From NCBI RefSeq assembly GCF_026586805.1, contig NZ_JAPFHA010000007.1, forward strand, positions 62,001 to 126,000: 64,000 nt of DNA. The letters run 5' to 3'. This document shows, one piece after another, positions 47,627 to 56,059 of the stretch. The notes under the pieces were generated by a model, which made no database searches, was not told where the DNA came from, and worked only from the letters and a program-made list of their open reading frames with translations. The DNA is from Niveibacterium sp. 24ML (GTDB lineage: Bacteria; Pseudomonadota; Gammaproteobacteria; Burkholderiales; Rhodocyclaceae). Position numbers and translations under genes: made by a program. Positions within the stretch are counted from its first letter, which is position 1; each line of letters opens with the position of its first letter.

Positions 47627-47646
47627 TACGTAGTAGTACGTAGTTC
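47627..47646. repeat. Short tandem repeat, TACGTAGT motif
   Basis: TACGTAGTAG and TACGTAGTTC, a ten-base unit repeated in tandem, lie between the MscS stop and the binding-protein start. They could be an operator or chance. Confidence 0.4.
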
Positions 47647-47655
47647 TGCGGGTAA

Positions 47656-49296
47656 CTACTGTTTGGTTTCCGGTGATGCGTTCTGAGGCGGCTTGGCCGG
47701 TGCTGCGTACCACTGCGCCTTTGGGGAAAGGACCGCCTGGGCCGGCTGCGCGAAGAAGTGCGGCGACATGATCTGCACGCCAGATTCGTTGAACGCATCC
47801 TGAATTGCGCCGTGGAGCAAGGACAGCACCGGTACGCGGCGCCGCGCCTCATCGATATGGCAGAACAATTCGTATTCGACGTAGAAGTCGTTCAAGGCCC
47901 GTTGATAGACATAGGGTTCTGGCGTCTTGCGGACTTCATCCACGCTCTTGGCGGCCTGAATCAGCAAGGCATGGATCTGGCGCCAGGGTGCGTCATAACC
48001 GATCGTGACCTTGGTTGTGAGCAGGGTGCCCACCGATTCAGCGCGGCGCGAATAGTTGTGGATCGCGGCACCAAGCAGAACGGCGTTGGGGATCGTGATC
48101 TCTTCGTTGCGCACGTTCACGATCTTCACCGACAAGGTGCTCAGTTCCTGCACGACGCCTTCGACGTCCCCGATCAATACGTAGTCGCCCACCCGCAGCG
48201 CGCGCGAGTAGGTCAGCACCAGTCCCCCCATCAACTGGCTGACGACGCCGGCCGAGCCCAAGGTCAGCAGGAAACCAAGCAGGACGCTGACGCCTTTGAA
48301 CACGTCGCTGCTTGAACCAGGGATGTACGGGTAGCACAGCGCGAACGCGAAAGCCCACACGCCCACCATGACGATGCGGCGGGTTGCCGAGGCGGTTTCC
48401 GGGTGAATGCCCGGAATGGCGATGGTGCCCGCCTGGGTTGCGTCGAACACACTGCGCACCACACCGGCAATGGCCTGTGTGATGAAGACAATGATTGCGA
48501 TTGCGACGATGCCGGGCATTGCCGCCAGGGCCGCGTCACCAAAATCCCCCGCGTACCCAAAGAGGAAGTCGAGCAGGTGGTCGCCCAGCGGGGCGGTGAT
48601 CGGGAACTGCTTGAATACGAAGGTCAGCCAGACGTCGATCAGGACCAGCGCGATCGCCAACAGAAGCAATTGAACGATTCGAAGCACAAGCCCGTAGGTG
48701 TAACGGGCCCAACCCAGACCTTTGGTGAGGGCAAGGCGCCTTTCAATCAGCGTGGTGAAGCGGCTCGTGATGCGGACCCGCACGATATGCAGGAGCCAGA
48801 TCAGGCCAGCGAAGGCCAGCGTTGCAAGGATTGAGAGGCCGATGCCGCGGAGGATCGTTTTCAGGCTGGACTGGTCACGGTAGACGGCAATGACTTCCTC
48901 AACCCGTTTCGCTGCTTCGGAGGCTTCAAGCTCCAGCGAGCGATTGCTGTCCGAGTCGATATCCTTCTGCGAGATCGCGAACAGGATCTTGTCGCCCGCC
49001 ATGACCGCGACGCCGGGGATCTCGCCAATGGAATAGGCAACAGTGGAAACCGGCAATCTTCGGCCTTCATCGGCCAGCTGTTCGATACGTGCCGCCGCGC
49101 GCTCTGCACGCACTTTGGGCGGCGGGCCACCATAGCTTGAACGAAACACCGTGATGTCACGATTCGCGACCGTGAGTGTCGCCTCCTGCGGCGGGGGTTC
49201 ATCGTTCTTGTCGGCGGCGTTCGCGACACCCCAGGACGACAGAGCCAGACACAGGTAGCAAAACAGGCTGACGAAAAAGCGAAGTCCGGACTTCAT
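47656..49296 (-). CDS. MscS-family mechanosensitive channel with periplasmic N-terminal domain
   Basis: A 546-aa channel with a cleaved signal peptide (FCYLCLALSSWGVANAAD). A periplasmic region of about 120 residues with short helices (VRAERAAARIEQLADEGRRL) follows. Four or five membrane helices occupy residues 155-350. The pore and beta domain read LLTLGSAGVVSQLMGGLVLT, then YSRALRVGDYVLIGDVEG and NEEITIPNAVLLGAAIHNYS. The start at ATG 49296 with GGAG upstream keeps the signal peptide near the N-terminus. This is the second MscS-like protein in the window and is clearly different from the first (5484-6812). Confidence 0.9.
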   Translation of the reverse strand: MKSGLRFFVSLFCYLCLALSSWGVANAADKNDEPPPQEATLTVANRDITVFRSSYGGPPPKVRAERAAARIEQLADEGRRLPVSTVAYSIGEIPGVAVMAGDKILFAISQKDIDSDSNRSLELEASEAAKRVEEVIAVYRDQSSLKTILRGIGLSILATLAFAGLIWLLHIVRVRITSRFTTLIERRLALTKGLGWARYTYGLVLRIVQLLLLAIALVLIDVWLTFVFKQFPITAPLGDHLLDFLFGYAGDFGDAALAAMPGIVAIAIIVFITQAIAGVVRSVFDATQAGTIAIPGIHPETASATRRIVMVGVWAFAFALCYPYIPGSSSDVFKGVSVLLGFLLTLGSAGVVSQLMGGLVLTYSRALRVGDYVLIGDVEGVVQELSTLSVKIVNVRNEEITIPNAVLLGAAIHNYSRRAESVGTLLTTKVTIGYDAPWRQIHALLIQAAKSVDEVRKTPEPYVYQRALNDFYVEYELFCHIDEARRRVPVLSLLHGAIQDAFNESGVQIMSPHFFAQPAQAVLSPKAQWYAAPAKPPQNASPETKQ

Positions 49297-49366
49297 ACGC
49301 GCATGCTCCACCATGGATTGGCACGATCATAGCGTCAATCGGTGCCGCACCAAACGACGTGAAGCG

Positions 49367-49627
49367 TTAGCCAAAGCGGATCTTCATGATCAGGATGAAC
49401 GATGCGAGCAAGAGCGTGATGATGTTCGCGATGACGACTGGCCACGCGGCAATCAAGAGGCCGTAGATCATCCACATCACGATGCCGCAGATGAACACGC
49501 TGTACATCCCGAGCGAAACACCATGCGCCGAACGGGTCTTCCAGGTGAGCCAGGCTTGGGGGACGAATGCAACTGTTGTCAGTGTTGCGGCCAGGTAGCC
49601 AAGTACTTCAACGTAGAGCGGATTCAT
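49367..49627 (-). CDS. SemiSWEET-type sugar transporter (PQ-loop)
   Basis: An 86-aa membrane protein with three helices, half a SWEET transporter, that works as a dimer to move small sugars. The PQ motif is visible in TTVAFVPQAWLTWKTRSAHG. The rest is VSLGMYSVFICGIVMWMIYG and WPVVIANIITLLLASFILIM. It lies 18 bases after the VWA gene on the same strand, so it is likely transcribed with moxR and the VWA gene. Confidence 0.92.
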   Translation of the reverse strand: MNPLYVEVLGYLAATLTTVAFVPQAWLTWKTRSAHGVSLGMYSVFICGIVMWMIYGLLIAAWPVVIANIITLLLASFILIMKIRFG

Positions 49628-49645
49628 TATTGCTTTCAGGTGGAT

Positions 49646-50824
49646 TCACTGTTTGCGCGAGAGCTGGCGCATCGCGCGCTCCAGCCCGTCGATGGTCAGG
49701 GGGTACATGCGGTCAGCCATGATCTGCCGGATCAGGCTGATGGATTGGCGGTAAGGCCAGCTCGGTTCATGCGTCGGGTTGATCCAGCATGCGCCAGGGT
49801 AGGCGTCGAGCAGCCGGCGCAGCCAGCTTGCCCCGGGCTCTTCGTTGAAGTGCTCGACCGAGCCGCCGGGGGCGACCAGCTCGTAGGGGCTCATCGTGGC
49901 GTCACCGACGATGATGAGCTTGTAGTCCGGCCCGTAGGTGTGCAGCACATCGAGCAGCGCTTGCTTTGTGGCATAGCGGCGTGCGTTGTCACGCCAGACC
50001 GACTCATACACACAGTTGTGGAAATAGAAGTACTCCAGGTGCTTGAACTCACCTCGCACGGCAGAGAACAACTCCTCGCAGACCTTGATGTGGTCATCCA
50101 TCGAGCCGCCAACGTCGAAGAACATCAGCACTTTGACCGAGTTGTGGCGCTCGGGCCGCATCTTCAGATCAAGCCAGCCCGCGTTGCGAGCGGTTGCACT
50201 GATGGTGCCGTCGAGGTCGAGCTCTTCGACGGCGCCTTCGCGCGCAAAGCGCCGCAGCCGGCGCAGGGCGACCTTGATGTTACGGGTGCCCAGCGCGACC
50301 GAATCGTCCAGGTTGCGGTACTGACGTTGATCCCACACCTTCACCGCAGTGCGGTTGCCTGCCGACTCGGGCCCGACGCGGATGCCTTCCGGATGGTAGC
50401 CGTGTGCCCCGAAGGGCGAACTGCCGCCGGTGCCGATCCACTTCGATCCGCCGGAGTGATGCTCCTTCTGCTCTTCCAGCCGCTTTCGGAACTCGTCCAT
50501 GAGTTTGTCCCAGCCCAGCTTCTCGAGCTTCGCGCGATCGGCGGGACTGAGGTGAGTCTGCGTAACGCGGCGTAGCCAGTCCTCCGGGATCTCTGCCTCC
50601 AGGCCAGGGATTGCGGTGACGCCCTTGAAGAAGACGCCAAAGGCACGATCGAACTTGTCGTAGTGAGCTTCGTCCTTGACCAGGCAGGCGCGCGCAAGGA
50701 CATAGAAATCGTCGATGCTTGGCCCGATCACGCCTTGCTGAAGCGCCTCCAGCAGGGTGAGGAATTCCTTGGTCGAAACCGGAAGCTTGCTGGCTTTCAG
50801 GTGGAGGAAGAAGTCGGTCAGCAT
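49646..50824 (-). CDS. VWA-domain (CoxE-like) protein
   Basis: A 392-aa protein with a C-terminal von Willebrand A domain. The metal-ion site is visible as VLMFFDVGGSMDDHIKVCEE near residue 205 (DxGxS form) with a distal IIVGDATMSPYEL. The N-terminal half has LKASKLPVSTKEFLTLLEAL, typical of CoxE-like VWA partners of MoxR ATPases. The pair is thought to help insert metals or remodel protein complexes. The start follows the moxR stop after nine bases. Confidence 0.9.
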   Translation of the reverse strand: MLTDFFLHLKASKLPVSTKEFLTLLEALQQGVIGPSIDDFYVLARACLVKDEAHYDKFDRAFGVFFKGVTAIPGLEAEIPEDWLRRVTQTHLSPADRAKLEKLGWDKLMDEFRKRLEEQKEHHSGGSKWIGTGGSSPFGAHGYHPEGIRVGPESAGNRTAVKVWDQRQYRNLDDSVALGTRNIKVALRRLRRFAREGAVEELDLDGTISATARNAGWLDLKMRPERHNSVKVLMFFDVGGSMDDHIKVCEELFSAVRGEFKHLEYFYFHNCVYESVWRDNARRYATKQALLDVLHTYGPDYKLIIVGDATMSPYELVAPGGSVEHFNEEPGASWLRRLLDAYPGACWINPTHEPSWPYRQSISLIRQIMADRMYPLTIDGLERAMRQLSRKQ

Positions 50825-50833
50825 CGCCGCGCC

Positions 50834-51682
50834 TCAGCGATTGCCCTTTGCCATCGCGACAAGGCGTTCGAACAGGGCGATGTCCTGTTCATTCTTGAGC
50901 AGGGCGCCGGCCAGCGGTGGCACCACCGGCTTGCCACCCGGCGCACGAAGATGCTCTGCGGGAATCTCCTCTGCGGCAAGCAGACGTAGCCAGTCAAGCA
51001 GTTCTGAGGTGGTTGGCTTCTTCTTGAGCCCCGGCACATCGCGCAGCTCGAAAAATACCTCCAGTGCCGCGCGTAGCAGGTTTTCGCGGATGTCAGGAAA
51101 GTGCACGCCAACGATCTTCTCCATCGTCTCCTTGTCGGGGAACTTGATGTAGTGGAAGAAGCAGCGGCGCAAGAAGGCGTCTGGCAGTTCCTTCTCGTTG
51201 TTCGAGGTGATGAACAGGATCGGCCGATGCTTGGCCTTTACGGTTTGCTGGGTCTCGTAAACGTGGAATTCCATCCGGTCCAGTTCGCGCAGCAGGTCGT
51301 TGGGGAACTCGATATCCGCCTTGTCGATCTCGTCGATCAGTACCACCGATGGCGCATCGTGCGCAAAGGCCTTCCAGAGCACGCCCTGCACAATGTAGTT
51401 GCCGATGTCCTTGACCTTGTCGTCGCCCAGTTGCGAGTCGCGCAAGCGTGAAACCGCGTCGTACTCGTAGAGGCCTTGCTGGGCTTTGGTGGTGGACTTG
51501 ATGTGCCACTGGAACAGCGGCAGCCCCAGTGCGCTGGCAACCTCCTCGGCAAGCATCGTCTTGCCGGTGCCCGGTTCGCCCTTGATCAGCAGGGGGCGCT
51601 GAAGCCGGATTGCTGCATTCACGGCCAGCATCAAATCTGAGGTGGCAACGTACTGGTCGGTACCTTCGAATCGCGTGCTCAT
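50834..51682 (-). CDS. MoxR-family AAA+ ATPase
   Basis: A 282-aa AAA+ ATPase. Walker A is LLIKGEPGTGKTMLAEEVAS near residue 35 and Walker B is SVVLIDEIDKADIEFPNDLL near residue 110. Sensor 1 is RPILFITSNNEKELPDAFL and the arginine-finger region is RRCFFHYIKFPD. With the VWA gene it forms the common moxR-vwa module, a chaperone-like machine. The substrate is unknown. Divergent from the cytochrome genes. Confidence 0.92.
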   Translation of the reverse strand: MSTRFEGTDQYVATSDLMLAVNAAIRLQRPLLIKGEPGTGKTMLAEEVASALGLPLFQWHIKSTTKAQQGLYEYDAVSRLRDSQLGDDKVKDIGNYIVQGVLWKAFAHDAPSVVLIDEIDKADIEFPNDLLRELDRMEFHVYETQQTVKAKHRPILFITSNNEKELPDAFLRRCFFHYIKFPDKETMEKIVGVHFPDIRENLLRAALEVFFELRDVPGLKKKPTTSELLDWLRLLAAEEIPAEHLRAPGGKPVVPPLAGALLKNEQDIALFERLVAMAKGNR

Positions 51683-51799
51683 GGGTTTTCGTCGTTCAAG
51701 GTTGAAGCTTCAATCATGCGGCCCAAACCCTGCCTGTGCAACAAACAGCTTCGGCGCGCGCATTTGATCCGGCGCAAAACAGGGTCTCCGAAAGGTTCT

Positions 51800-51829
51800 T
51801 TGACGCTTGAAAACTGCCGGGCATAGAAT
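51800..51829 (+). promoter_or_regulatory. sigma70 promoter for cytochrome c genes
   Basis: TTGACG at 51800-51805 and TAGAAT at 51824-51829 with an 18-base spacer. The start point near 51836 gives a leader of about 40 bases with AGAGGGG before the first ATG. Confidence 0.65.
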
Positions 51830-51874
51830 CAGCCCGCTGCAACGCCTCCCAACCCATACCATCAGAGGGGACAC

Positions 51875-52195
51875 ATGAGAAGAACGAAGGGGCTGTTGGT
51901 CACCGCGTTGCTGTGTGCCAGCGGCGCGGCGCTTGCGGTACAGGGTAATCCGGATGCCGGGCGCAAGAAGGTTGCCATGTGTTTGGGCTGTCATGGCATT
52001 GCCGATTACAAAACCACGTTTCCGACTGTCTACCATGTTCCAAAACTGGGCGGTCAGCATCCCGAGTACCTCGTGCGCGCGCTGCAGGCCTACAAGAGCG
52101 GTGAGCGTAGCCACCCATCGATGAAGGGGCTTGCCGAGGCCTTGTCCGATCAGGACATGGCCGACATTGCCGCATTTTTCGGAGCACAGAAATGA
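51875..52195 (+). CDS. Small periplasmic cytochrome c
   Basis: A 106-aa monohaem cytochrome c. A signal peptide (LLVTALLCASGAALA) is followed by the haem site CLGCH at about residue 37. An axial Met ligand is likely in SHPSMKGLAEALSDQDMADI. LGGQHPEYLVRALQAYKSGE is typical of cytochrome c4/c553-type domains. The gene overlaps the next cytochrome gene by four bases (ATGA), so the pair is co-expressed, like the two halves of a c4. Confidence 0.93.
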   Translation: MRRTKGLLVTALLCASGAALAVQGNPDAGRKKVAMCLGCHGIADYKTTFPTVYHVPKLGGQHPEYLVRALQAYKSGERSHPSMKGLAEALSDQDMADIAAFFGAQK

Positions 52196-52518
52196 CGCGC
52201 GCTTCGCTGACGACATTGCTTGTGCTGGCGGGGCTCTGGTCTGCGGCGGCAAATGCCGGTGATGCCGTCAAGGGCAAGGAGAAATCGGCTGCATGCGCGG
52301 CGTGCCATGGCGCCGACGGCAACTCCGCCGCGCCGGACTTCCCGAAGCTGGCCGGGCAGCATGCTGACTATCTGGTGCGCGCCTTGACTGACTACAAGGC
52401 GGGCAAGCGCAAGAACCCGATCATGATGGGCATGGCCGCGCCGCTTTCGAAACAGGACATGGCGGACCTGGCGGCGTACTACTCGGCGCAGAAAGGTCTG
52501 GTCATCGTCAAACGCTGA
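52192..52518 (+). CDS. Small periplasmic cytochrome c
   Basis: A 108-aa monohaem cytochrome c with signal peptide (TTLLVLAGLWSAAANA) and haem motif CAACHGADGNSAAPDFPKLA. GQHADYLVRALTDYKAGKRK and a Met ligand candidate in PIMMGMAAPLSKQDMADLAA follow. It is similar in plan to its upstream neighbour and may act with it as a two-part electron carrier to an oxidase or reductase. Confidence 0.94.
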   Translation: MTRASLTTLLVLAGLWSAAANAGDAVKGKEKSAACAACHGADGNSAAPDFPKLAGQHADYLVRALTDYKAGKRKNPIMMGMAAPLSKQDMADLAAYYSAQKGLVIVKR

Positions 52519-52535
52519 GGCCACGCGGCCTTGCC

Positions 52536-52572
52536 AAAGCCCGGCGCACGTCACGGCCGGGCTTTGTGTTTC
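52536..52572. terminator. Terminator after cytochrome genes
   Basis: AAAGCCCGGC / GCCGGGCTTT, ten-pair stem with a ten-base loop, 18 bases after the stop and before the convergent DUF1841 gene. Confidence 0.75.
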
Positions 52573-52576
52573 TTGC

Positions 52577-53011
52577 TCAGCGTGTGCTGCGTGCGCGTCG
52601 GTGGATCGCTTCGACGTAGGCCACTGCATCAAGCGGCGAGCCATCGCGTTGCGATTGCCAGATCGTTTCTCCAAGGCTCTCGATCACGTCGTGCAGCGCG
52701 GCGTGACGGTCGCCCTTTGCGGCAAGGCACGCATCGTAGGCCGCGCGGATACCCGGTGGCTGATCGATGCTCAGCTGCTCATGCACGGCCAGGTGCAGGG
52801 AAAGATGCAGGAAGGGATTGATCTGGCCGTCCTCGGGCGCGAAATCGCGCTCGGCCGACTCTGGGTCCTCGAGCAGTGCGTGGTATTCCGGGTGTTGTTG
52901 CGCCAGTTCTGCCGCGATCTGTTCGATCGGTGTCAGCGCTTCCTTGGCGCATGCCTTCTTCCAGGCATCGATGAAAAAGCGGCGGGCCTGATCGCGGGAT
53001 GGATTGAACAC
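52577..53011 (-). CDS. DUF1841 family protein
   Basis: A 144-aa soluble protein of unknown function. The family start FNPSRDQARRFFIDAWKKAC and the later HPEYHALLEDPES, NPFLHLSLHLAVHEQLSID and IWQSQRDGSPLDAVAYVE are diagnostic. The start is GTG 53011, matching the FNPSRDQ beginning; the longer frame to 53134 would run into nth. It lies 43 bases after nth and is likely the last gene of the rnf-nth transcript. Confidence 0.9.
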   Translation of the reverse strand: MFNPSRDQARRFFIDAWKKACAKEALTPIEQIAAELAQQHPEYHALLEDPESAERDFAPEDGQINPFLHLSLHLAVHEQLSIDQPPGIRAAYDACLAAKGDRHAALHDVIESLGETIWQSQRDGSPLDAVAYVEAIHRRARSTR

Positions 53012-53054
53012 GTTCGACTCGATTCGTTCGGGTGGGCCTGAGGCGCGGTGCAAC

Positions 53055-53699
53055 TCAAGCGGCTTTGTCGCGCGATTCGCACAGGTCGCGCACGATGCAC
53101 GTGCCACATGCGGGCTTGCGAGCCACGCACACATAGCGACCGTGCAGGATCAGCCAGTGATGTGCGTCCAGCAGGTAGGCCTTGGGGACTCGCCGCAGCA
53201 GGCTCTGTTCGACTTCGATCACGTCTTTGCCCGGCGCCAGCCCCATGCGGTTGGCAACCCGGAAGATGTGCGTATCGACGGCCATGGTGGGCTGACGAAA
53301 CAAGGTGTTGAGTACCACGTTGGCGGTCTTCCTGCCCACGCCCGGCAAGGCTTCGAGCGCCTCGCGATCTGACGGCACTTCGCCTGCGTGCCGCTCAAGC
53401 AGCATCCGCGAGAGCGCCGCAACGTTCTTTGCCTTGTTCCGATACAAGCCGATGGTCTTGATCTGTTCGGCAATGCCGGCTTCCCCCAGCGTTGCCATGG
53501 CGGCAGCGTCGGGCGCAAGGGGGAACAAGCGGCGGGTCGCGAGGTTTACGCCCTTGTCGGTTGATTGTGCTGAGAGCACAACCGCCACCAGCAGCTGGAA
53601 TCCGTTTCCGAACTCAAGTTCGGTGGTCGGTTCCGGGTTGGCGTCGTGCCAGCGGCGGAAGGCTTCCGCCACGGCGGCTCGGGGCATCAGCCTGGGCAT
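53055..53699 (-). CDS. nth: Endonuclease III
   Basis: A DNA glycosylase and AP lyase that removes oxidised pyrimidines. The 214-aa protein has the helix-hairpin-helix LEALPGVGRKTANVVLN with catalytic K124 and the catalytic D142 in AVDTHIFRVANR. The 4Fe-4S cluster ligands are C191, C198, C201 and C207 (spacing C-x6-C-x2-C-x5-C). It starts three bases after rnfE, the same rnf-nth linkage as in E. coli. Confidence 0.97.
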   Translation of the reverse strand: MPRLMPRAAVAEAFRRWHDANPEPTTELEFGNGFQLLVAVVLSAQSTDKGVNLATRRLFPLAPDAAAMATLGEAGIAEQIKTIGLYRNKAKNVAALSRMLLERHAGEVPSDREALEALPGVGRKTANVVLNTLFRQPTMAVDTHIFRVANRMGLAPGKDVIEVEQSLLRRVPKAYLLDAHHWLILHGRYVCVARKPACGTCIVRDLCESRDKAA

Positions 53700-53702
53700 C
53701 GC

Positions 53703-54386
53703 TCAGGTGCTTGCAAGCGCTGCCGGGTCCTTCGGGCTTTGTGCGGCTTTGCGCGCAGCGCGTGCGTCGAGCCAACTCTTGCCCGCGATCAGCAGCGCGA
53801 GGGCAATGAATGCCCCGGGTGGCAGGATCGCGACGAGAAAGCCCGGATAGTCTGCCGGCAGGATGCGCAGCGGTTCCGCGCCGGGAATGATCATGTCGAT
53901 GCCGTTCAGGATGTGGCCGGTGCCGATCAGCTCGCGCGCGCCGCCGAGCAGGGCGAGCAGCCACACAAGGCCTGCGCCCATCGCAAAGCCATCCACAGCG
54001 GATGAGAGGGCGCCGTTCTTGGCCGCAAAGGCTTCAACCCGCGCGAGGACGATGCAGTTGGTCACGATCAGCGGCACGAAGATCCCCAGCACCAGGTAGA
54101 GGCTGTGCAGGTAGGCATTGAAGGCGAGATCGAGCACCGTCACCAGTGAGGCAATGATCAGGATGAATACCGGAATCCGGATCTCGTAGGGGATCAGGTT
54201 GCGCAGTGCTGCGACCACGCCGCCCGATATCGCCATCACCACCGCGGTGGCAATGCCAAGACTGACGCCGTTGATCAGGTTGGTTGATACCGCAAGAATC
54301 GGGCACAGACCCAGGAGTTGCACCAGGCCGGTGTTGTTCTTCCAGATGCCGGCGCGGGCGATCTCGCGCAGATGTTGGAGATCCAT
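53703..54386 (-). CDS. rnfE: Rnf electron-transport complex subunit E
   Basis: A 227-aa membrane subunit of the Rnf complex (RsxE in E. coli), which couples electron flow between ferredoxin and NAD+ to ion movement. It is paired in structure with RnfA. Helices include VQLLGLCPILAVSTNLINGV, LGIFVPLIVTNCIVLARVEA and VDGFAMGAGLVWLLALLGGA. The conserved Cys residues in LCP and TNC, which hold an iron-sulfur centre with RnfA, are present. Confidence 0.95.
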   Translation of the reverse strand: MDLQHLREIARAGIWKNNTGLVQLLGLCPILAVSTNLINGVSLGIATAVVMAISGGVVAALRNLIPYEIRIPVFILIIASLVTVLDLAFNAYLHSLYLVLGIFVPLIVTNCIVLARVEAFAAKNGALSSAVDGFAMGAGLVWLLALLGGARELIGTGHILNGIDMIIPGAEPLRILPADYPGFLVAILPPGAFIALALLIAGKSWLDARAARKAAQSPKDPAALAST

Positions 54387-54394
54387 GTGCGTTC

Positions 54395-55033
54395 CTAGCG
54401 GAAAAGTGATTCGCGGTTGGCGGCGGCGTAAGCGGCGACGCGGCCGACGGCGCGCGTAACCGCGCGTGCGCTGATGGTTGCCCCGGTGGCGTAGTCAAAC
54501 TGGCCGCCGTCTTTCTTTACCGTCCAGGCCGATGCGGGCAGTTCCGCGCCGCGGTGCTCGAACTGCGAAATCCAGGGCTTTGCCTTGTTCTTGTCCTTGC
54601 GGGGGTCGATGTAGTCGCCAAGCCCCGGCGTTTCGCGGTGCTGGGTGACCCGAGCGCCGAGCACTTCGCCGGTTGCCGACACGGCAACGACAAGCTCAAT
54701 GCGGCCCGAGTAGCCGTCAGGCGCCGCCGCTTCAATGACCAGTGCCGCGGGTTTGCCGTCCATGCGGGCGCGCCAGACGTTGCCACCCTGGTCGAGGCCG
54801 ATCTCCTGTGTCGCAGGCAGGGTCTTCACGTCTGAGAGCAGTGCATTGTTGTAGGTCGAGCGCGGCAGGATCTGATCGATCAGCAGCAACTTTTCCGCTT
54901 CAGCACTCTTGGCAATGCGGTCGCGGGTGAGCAGGTAGCTGCCGGCCATCAGTGCCGTAAATGCCAGGGAGAAGACCAGCATGGCGACTGCGGTGCGGAG
55001 CGAGAGTCCGCTTGCGGTGATTTCCTTGGTCAC
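54395..55033 (-). CDS. rnfG: Rnf complex subunit G (flavoprotein)
   Basis: A 212-aa single-span protein with a periplasmic FMN-binding domain. The membrane helix is AVAMLVFSLAFTALMAGSYL. The FMN is bound covalently to the Thr in TGATISARAVTRAV near residue 185; S/TGATxxS/T is the flavinylation motif and is intact. The protein lies eight bases before rnfE. Confidence 0.95.
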   Translation of the reverse strand: MTKEITASGLSLRTAVAMLVFSLAFTALMAGSYLLTRDRIAKSAEAEKLLLIDQILPRSTYNNALLSDVKTLPATQEIGLDQGGNVWRARMDGKPAALVIEAAAPDGYSGRIELVVAVSATGEVLGARVTQHRETPGLGDYIDPRKDKNKAKPWISQFEHRGAELPASAWTVKKDGGQFDYATGATISARAVTRAVGRVAAYAAANRESLFR

Positions 55034-55038
55034 GCTGC

Positions 55039-56043
55039 TCAGCCCTTCTTCTTGTGACCAAACACGGCGGGCTGGGTCTTCATGTCGATCAGCGGCACGC
55101 AGAGATTCATCAGCAAGGTTGCAAAAGCCACACCGTCAGGGAAGGCGCCGAAATGGCGAATGATCCAGGTAATCAGTGCGGCGCCCGCCGCGTAGATCAG
55201 CTTGCCGCGCGGCGTGGTGGCACCGGACACCGGGTCGGTGAGGATGAAGAAGGCGCCCAGCATCGCGGCGCCCGAGAAGAGCGAGAACAGCGCACCGGGG
55301 TAGGCTTGCGGTGCAAGCAGCGACGCCAGCGTTGCAAGCAGGGCCAGGGTGCCAAGAAACGCTACCGGGATGTGCCAGGTGATGATCCGGCGTGCAAGCA
55401 GATACACGCCGCCGAGCAGGAAGGCCGCAGTCACCCATTCCCAACCGCGCGCGGCGATATGCCCGAAGGCGGCGCCGTCGAGCAGGCTTGCGACGCCTGC
55501 ACCTTCCGCGCGCAGGCCGGTGCGCAAGGCATCGAGCGGCGTTGCAGCGGTGATTGCGTCGATGTCGCGTGCGCCGCCGAAAATCAGTTCAAGCTGAGCG
55601 CTGGCGTCCAGTTGCCCCGCGCCGGGCCACTGTGACATCAATGCCGGGAAGGCGACGATCATCACCGCGTAGGCGACCATCGCCGGGTTGAAGGGGTTCT
55701 GCCCCAGCCCGCCGTAGAGGTGTTTGGCGACGATGATTGCGAAGCCGGTTGCCACGACGATCAACCACCATGGGCCGATCGACGGGAAGGACAACGCGAT
55801 CAGCCAGGCCGTGACCACCGCGGACAGATCCGCGAGGGCCGGTTTGATCGGGCGGCCCCGCATGTGCAGGAATGCCGCTTCGAAGGCAAGCGCGGCGGCG
55901 GTGGCCAAGGCCAGCTGCACCAGGATGCCCGCACCGAAGAACCATGCGTAGACGGCAATGCCAGGCGCCATCGCGAGCAGAACCTCTGCCATGACCCGGC
56001 TGACGCTGGTGGGTTTGCGAAGGTAGGGTGAATTCAATGACAT
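55039..56043 (-). CDS. rnfD: Rnf complex subunit D (membrane flavoprotein)
   Basis: A 334-aa membrane subunit with about nine helices. The FMN attachment motif SGATT is visible in DPVSGATTPRGKLIY. KHLYGGLGQNPFNPAMVAY and PDGVAFATLLMNLCVPLID are RnfD hallmarks. The start at ATG 56043 gives the family N-terminus MSLNSPYLRKPTSV; the open extension upstream overlaps rnfC and is low complexity. Confidence 0.95.
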   Translation of the reverse strand: MSLNSPYLRKPTSVSRVMAEVLLAMAPGIAVYAWFFGAGILVQLALATAAALAFEAAFLHMRGRPIKPALADLSAVVTAWLIALSFPSIGPWWLIVVATGFAIIVAKHLYGGLGQNPFNPAMVAYAVMIVAFPALMSQWPGAGQLDASAQLELIFGGARDIDAITAATPLDALRTGLRAEGAGVASLLDGAAFGHIAARGWEWVTAAFLLGGVYLLARRIITWHIPVAFLGTLALLATLASLLAPQAYPGALFSLFSGAAMLGAFFILTDPVSGATTPRGKLIYAAGAALITWIIRHFGAFPDGVAFATLLMNLCVPLIDMKTQPAVFGHKKKG

Positions 56044-56059
56044 GACTTGGGCGCGGCCT

